From assembly GCF_025024155.1 (NCBI RefSeq), contig NW_026251866.1, positions 1 through 30,932 of the forward strand: a stretch of DNA of 30,932 bases. The letters are read 5' to 3'. Positions 27,293 to 30,932 of the stretch are shown here, one piece after another. The translations under genes and the position numbers were made by a program. The DNA is from Gamsiella multidivaricata (lineage: Eukaryota > Mortierellomycota > Mortierellomycetes > Mortierellales > Mortierellaceae). The notes beneath the pieces are model-generated. The model was not told the DNA's origin. It ran no database searches and saw only the letters and a program-made list of their open reading frames with translations. How positions within the stretch are numbered: position 1 is the first letter of the stretch; each line of letters begins with the position of its first letter.

Positions 27293-28511
27293 TTTTTTTT
27301 TTTTTTTTTTATAACAACTTGTCTCTCGAGTCAATTGACTCTGCGAATCTATCAGACTAACTAGCAAAGATCTACTATCGCTGTCCTCACCACCAAAGCG
27401 GAACCGATCCACAGTCGCCAAAAGACAGGTCACATTCCCCGGGCCTGCCCCTAGGGCCTGCGCAACAATTGCCACACCTCATCAGTGTGTTAAAAGCTGA
27501 AAACACCTTGTTATAAGAAGGGTATCTTCCCCATCCCCTCCATGGTTGTCAACCGCCTCCTCCCTTGCAGGCAATCCAGCAGCGTCCGATCCGCTGCGTC
27601 TGGGTCAAGCACGGGGCCAGGGCAGCTCCCGTTTACATGGTCAGCGAGTAATGCACCACACGGACATTGGTCATCGTCGCTAATATATCCATACCCATCA
27701 CTCCAGTCCCCTCTCGGTCCCTTGTATGGAGTTCGTTTCATCTTGGCTGTGATCCCCCATTCTCGCTCTCGAGCAATGGTGGCCTTGCAGCGTGGTTTCC
27801 AGATCAGCTCCGTAGCTTTCTCCTCAATAAAGCCGACGAACTTGTGAATGACCTGGCGCGCAATCGACGATGGCGAGGTAAATAGACTGCCCCACTCCTT
27901 GATAAGGCTTACGGGTGTGATGCCACGGCATAAATCGCTGATGCTCCAGGTCAGATCCGGAGAGCGGTCATGATACTCGTCGCCTTTGAGCATTGATCGG
28001 GTCCCGGCGATACAGGATAGACCTCGGATGTGGGTCTCGTTGTTAGGACAAACCCATCGAATGGGTTTCGGTGCAGCAGCGGCGGCTCCAGCGCGGATCC
28101 TATCACGCTCTTGCTGCTTCTTGCTGTTCTTGTTGTATGCGGTCGTTGCAGCTCGTCCCCACTTATCAATCTGCTGTAGCCCTTCGCGCCAGATCGCCTT
28201 GTGGACATCTCTAGTAGCACTGCACGTCCACAGGTGATGGTTGTCTTCGTCCTGAACATCGCAGACGCAGCAGACACGGTCAGGATATAGACTCGGGTGG
28301 CGAGCCTTCATGGTATTCAGGGTAGGCAGCATACCATGCAGCTTCTTAATATGATGTGTCCTCTGGGACGTATCAGCAGCACTGCTGAAGAACGTGTGCA
28401 CAGAGCGCTTGTCGTGGACATGGGCAAGGGTGGACCGCCACTCCACGTCGGCAAGATCTGGTATCGCTCTCTTGACACGACGTTGGGTTGTCCAGGCCTG
28501 ATGACGCCTGA
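27293..28511 (-). mobile_element. LINE-type retroelement, copy B (5'-truncated)
   Basis: It is 1,219 bases in minus orientation: an 18-base poly(A) tail (T-run 27293-27310), a 63-base 3' segment absent from copy A, and then 1,138 bases aligned without gaps to 13990-15127. It stops abruptly at the 18-bp target duplication. Truncation of the 5' end is normal for LINE insertion and removes the RNase H region seen in copy A. Confidence 0.93.
27511..28511 (-). pseudogene. C-terminal fragment of the LINE-type RNase H/CCHC protein
   Basis: About 330 residues equal to residues about 592-924 of the copy A protein, with roughly six amino-acid differences (for example Glu/Ala, Tyr/His and Leu/Val changes). 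Both Cys/His clusters are intact: C-X2-C-X7-H-X4-C and the C-terminal C-X-C-X6-H-X4-C. The open frame runs a few codons further into the flanking target duplication, so its apparent Met is not a real start. The copy has no promoter of its own and no RNase H. High identity and no indels point to recent insertion. Confidence 0.88.
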
Positions 28512-28529
28512 ATAGACACAAGTCTCAGA
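28512..28529. repeat. Right target-site duplication of LINE copy B
   Basis: ATAGACACAAGTCTCAGA, identical to 27275-27292. Confidence 0.92.
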
Positions 28530-28599
28530 GACTATTCACTAGGAAACCAGCACTGATTGTTCTCTCTCGGAGGCCATGTTGAATAAAAAAAAAAAAAAA

Positions 28600-28806
28600 T
28601 TCTATATATGCAATGTCGAGGCCCGATGGCTCAGTTAGCATACTGGTCAGGGCACCTCCCTTGTAACGCGAAGGGACCAGGTTCGAGCCCTGGTTAAAGC
28701 ACAGTAATATGTGCTACGCATAGAAATCTATTTGGAGCATGAGTCGGGCGTACTACCCCACTTCAGTTATGTGGGTTTCCTTTCCCCGGCGACCCCCACA
28801 TTGAGT
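28600..28806 (+). repeat. tRNA-headed (SINE-type) repeat, copy 2
   Basis: It has the same 207 bases as 26521-26727 with two C/T differences and no indels. It starts immediately after a 14-base A-run (about 28584-28599), so it sits head-to-tail behind something polyadenylated. It ends 14 bases before the likely start of an LTR (28821). The B box GGTTCGAGCCC is at 28680-28690. Confidence 0.75.
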
Positions 28807-29375
28807 AAGGCGGGCGAGCCTGTGTGGTACAGTAGTATCACGCGAAGCTTCCAGAGAATAGTGCTGTGGATCCTAGTTTCGGATCCAGCTTGGTGCGTGT
28901 CGTATATTTGGGTCGTCAGTCCGCTAGAACGACACTTCTTAATAAAACAAGTAGACCAGAGCAATACCGAATCACTTCAGCTCAGCCTTAAAAGACTGAG
29001 CTGGACGGGGCCGGTTCTGATCCCTCTCTTTGTCCCAATTATATCTTGTGAGCCCAAAACATAACAGTTTTTTAATTGAGTTTGAGAAGAGAGGATCAAA
29101 ACACGAATCCATTGTTGAAACAAGAAGATTCGAAGAGAAACACAACCAAGCCAGAAGACCTGCACGGTTGGAGCATATTACTGATTGCCGTCGGTATTAT
29201 TGCCATAGAACAGATCAAGCGTACACGACGTGCCAGTGATCATCAGTGTTCATCATATCCGTTATTTAATAAAACGTATCGTTATCAGTAATCCGACGGA
29301 GCATTGATTCTAATCCGTTTTTATACATCCATCATCCATTGATTGTGTATCCATCACGCACAGACAGTGCAGAAG
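28807..29375 (+). repeat. Probable 5' LTR and leader of a second LTR retrotransposon
   Basis: The sequence ahead of the gag ORF begins TGTGTGGTAC at 28821. It carries AATAAA at about 28941 and again near 29268 and could end at ...CATAACA (29066) or ...TTATCA (about 29288). An 8-bp-arm hairpin CAGCTCAG/CTGAGCTG is at 28978-29003. No TGG-type primer-binding site follows either end. The partner LTR would lie outside the window, so boundaries are tentative. Confidence 0.45.
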
Positions 29376-30932
29376 ATGAGCGATTCAGGTGCAAGTAGCA
29401 GCGAGAATACGCAGGGGACGGGAACCAGGGCACCTTTAGTCGAAGGCGCGATGCAGAACCTGAACCTCAACGGATCGGCGTCCAACGGCGAAGACAACAC
29501 CATGGAGGTCGACGATGACGCTTCGACGATGACGTTCGAGGGAATGACGGAGATCTGTCGGACAACATCAGAGTCCTTGAAAACCCTGACCCAAACGATG
29601 GGCCAACAATACCTCATACAGTCGAAACCCAATGCAACTCCCGAGTCTGTCGCTCTGTTCAAGAAGACGGCTGCGGAGGTGGAGAAGGCGAAGACTGAAT
29701 TGAAGATGTGGTCCAGCATGTTGGAAAACATGCAGTTGTCAGGAAGGATCGAGTATGAATGCGAAAGGAGAGTCGAATCCCAGAGCAGTCTGTCCAGAGA
29801 GGTCAAAAGGTCCGGAGATGACGATTCCGTGTCTCTTGCTCCCGAATGTCCACGATTCCACAGGCCAGTGGAATTGCCGCACACGTTGCCAAAGCTGGGC
29901 GCTAAGGTAACAGGTCCTCTGATCACTAATGTCCGAGAGTTTTTGTTCAAATTCAAAAGCCATGGTGAGACGAGCAAAGGGCTCAAGAAGTTCAACCTAC
30001 TGTGTATGCGAATGTTGAAGTTGGCGAACATGGATGAAAAAGTTGACACTGCATTCGAAGCGGCAATCCGAGCGAAGCCTGACGCAAGCTGGGATTGGAC
30101 ACTGTGCGAGGAGACGTTTGTCAACTGTGCGTTGACACCCATGGAGAAGTCGATTGAGGTGGAGAATTTTGCCAGAGAAGGCAAAGAGAAGGGCGAGGCT
30201 TACGATGAGTACTCGCTACGACTCCGGAGAACCGCCGACGTCTACAAGATCCATGAATTGCCGAAGTGTGCTGATGTCACGCAGACATTGCGCATGTCGG
30301 TGCCGTCGATGGCGCTGACAATGATGACGGTCGCCTACAAGCTGGACCTAGTCATGGATCGAATTGGGATGGAAAAACCCGATGACACCACACTGGACTT
30401 TTTCATCAAGTCTATGTCTTTCATGCATGGACCCGATGATTCTGCACAGTGGAAGGCGATGATCGAAGCTGGGAAGAAGGCGAGGCTGTTGAAAGAGACC
30501 AGACAGCAGGATGCGCGAGACGCAGCATCGAAGATTGGTCAGAAGAAGGGAACTTCTAATGGCAATGGCACCGCTGTAAAGCAAGAGCATGCTGCAGTGG
30601 AGGGAGCACCCAGTCAGGTCAGCCACAGAGGTGGATTCCGTGGAGGACACTATGGAGGAGCCTTTGGTGGCAGGGGAGGAGCCTTTGGTGGCAGGGGAGG
30701 ATTCCGATTCCGTGGTCGTGGCAACCATGGGAAATCACCCTACCCGAGTCCAGCTACCCAGTCAGGTAAGCAGGAGTATGTTGAGAAAGCAGAGTATGAA
30801 GGAGAGGACACCGAATTCAGAATTGCAGAAAAGACGCCCATCAATAACACTGTGTCTGTCTCATCGAAACAGGTGCCCAGCAGCAGGGTCGATAGAGAGT
30901 CTCGTCAAGACATGCTCAATCGGATCCATGCA
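29376..30932 (+). CDS. Retrotransposon Gag with RGG box, partial (runs off the window)
   Basis: Open frame from ATG 29376 to the last base, 519 codons without a stop, so it continues past the right edge. Residues about 1-45 are Ser/Gly/Asn-rich and acidic. Residues about 165-375 resemble a gypsy capsid: a LPKLGAKVTGPLITNVREFL start, a Trp-containing helix (DWTLCEETF), a helical LTPMEKSIEVENF segment and a KKGEAYDEYSLRLRRTA-type helix. This part aligns by eye with the gag remnant at 17652-17860. Residues about 410-450 are an RGG/FGG box (GGFRGGHYGG, FGGRGG twice) that could bind RNA in place of a zinc knuckle. A 21-bp perfect tandem duplication (30655-30675, 30676-30696) lies within it. The minus-strand ORF over 29354-30184 is antisense to this. 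Retrotransposon gag is the best reading; pol is not visible here. Confidence 0.75.
   Translation, partial: MSDSGASSSENTQGTGTRAPLVEGAMQNLNLNGSASNGEDNTMEVDDDASTMTFEGMTEICRTTSESLKTLTQTMGQQYLIQSKPNATPESVALFKKTAAEVEKAKTELKMWSSMLENMQLSGRIEYECERRVESQSSLSREVKRSGDDDSVSLAPECPRFHRPVELPHTLPKLGAKVTGPLITNVREFLFKFKSHGETSKGLKKFNLLCMRMLKLANMDEKVDTAFEAAIRAKPDASWDWTLCEETFVNCALTPMEKSIEVENFAREGKEKGEAYDEYSLRLRRTADVYKIHELPKCADVTQTLRMSVPSMALTMMTVAYKLDLVMDRIGMEKPDDTTLDFFIKSMSFMHGPDDSAQWKAMIEAGKKARLLKETRQQDARDAASKIGQKKGTSNGNGTAVKQEHAAVEGAPSQVSHRGGFRGGHYGGAFGGRGGAFGGRGGFRFRGRGNHGKSPYPSPATQSGKQEYVEKAEYEGEDTEFRIAEKTPINNTVSVSSKQVPSSRVDRESRQDMLNRIHA
30655..30696 (+). repeat. Two tandem 21-bp units in the RGG box
   Basis: Two perfect copies of a 21-base unit starting GAGGAGCCTTTGGTGGCAGG. 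Each encodes a seven-residue Gly/Phe/Arg block, so the RGG box can change length by unit slippage without a frameshift. Confidence 0.9.

Noticed and set aside
29354..30184. 276-codon minus-strand ORF
   Set aside because: It is antisense to the capsid-encoding frame of the partial gag, which has the recognisable composition and remains open to the window edge.
1..30932. CRISPR arrays, bacterial operons or ribosome binding sites
   Set aside because: No regularly spaced repeats with unique spacers were found; introns, eukaryotic retroelements and the tRNA structure indicate nuclear fungal DNA.

Overview
The window looks like nuclear DNA of a filamentous fungus. The host genes have short GT-AG introns with pyrimidine-rich acceptors. 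There is a eukaryotic tRNA-Gly, a prenylated ubiquitin-fold protein, a membrane-anchored SMP-domain lipid-transfer protein, and many chromovirus, Tc1, pogo and LINE remnants. An early-diverging fungus of the Mortierella type would fit, but that lineage is my inference; no marker gene fixes it.

Layout. 1-2157 holds nothing I recognise. 2409-3589 (+) is a three-exon gene of unknown function with a TATA box. 3590-5247 is mostly 3' flanking DNA with simple repeats. 5248-5631 (-) is a UBL3/MUB-type membrane-anchored ubiquitin-fold protein. 7770-13395 (+) is a three-exon gene for a 1,789-residue TEX2/Nvj2-like protein (N-terminal membrane segment, PH-like region, SMP domain, very long disordered tail). 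The two genes diverge across a 2.1 kb spacer whose purine/pyrimidine skew flips near 6300, so each gene has a pyrimidine-rich leader.

From 13.9 kb to the right edge the window is a transposon cluster. (1) A 3 kb poly(A)-tailed LINE-type unit (13960-16990, -) has 13-bp target duplications and one 924-residue ORF with an intact RNase H and CCHC fingers but no visible reverse transcriptase. (2) A Ty3/gypsy chromovirus (about 17640-22747, +) has an open pol and 3' LTR but no 5' LTR and only half a gag. (3) A Tc1 transposase (-) is cut off exactly where that LTR ends. (4) A pogo/Tigger-type element (24121-26339, -) has terminal inverted repeats, two inferred introns, one frame break and one in-frame stop. 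(5) A tRNA-Gly(GCC) gene (26361-26431, -) follows. (6) Two 207-bp repeats with tRNA-like, SINE-type heads sit at 26521 and 28600. (7) A 5'-truncated second copy of the LINE (27293-28511, -) has perfect 18-bp target duplications. (8) The start of a second LTR element has a gag ORF open from 29376 to the right edge, with an RGG box.

The left half is a host gene neighbourhood and the right half is nested, mostly decayed mobile DNA around a tRNA gene. The most interesting object is the LINE-type unit, whose single ORF joins a coiled-coil-like N-terminal region directly to RNase H and zinc fingers.
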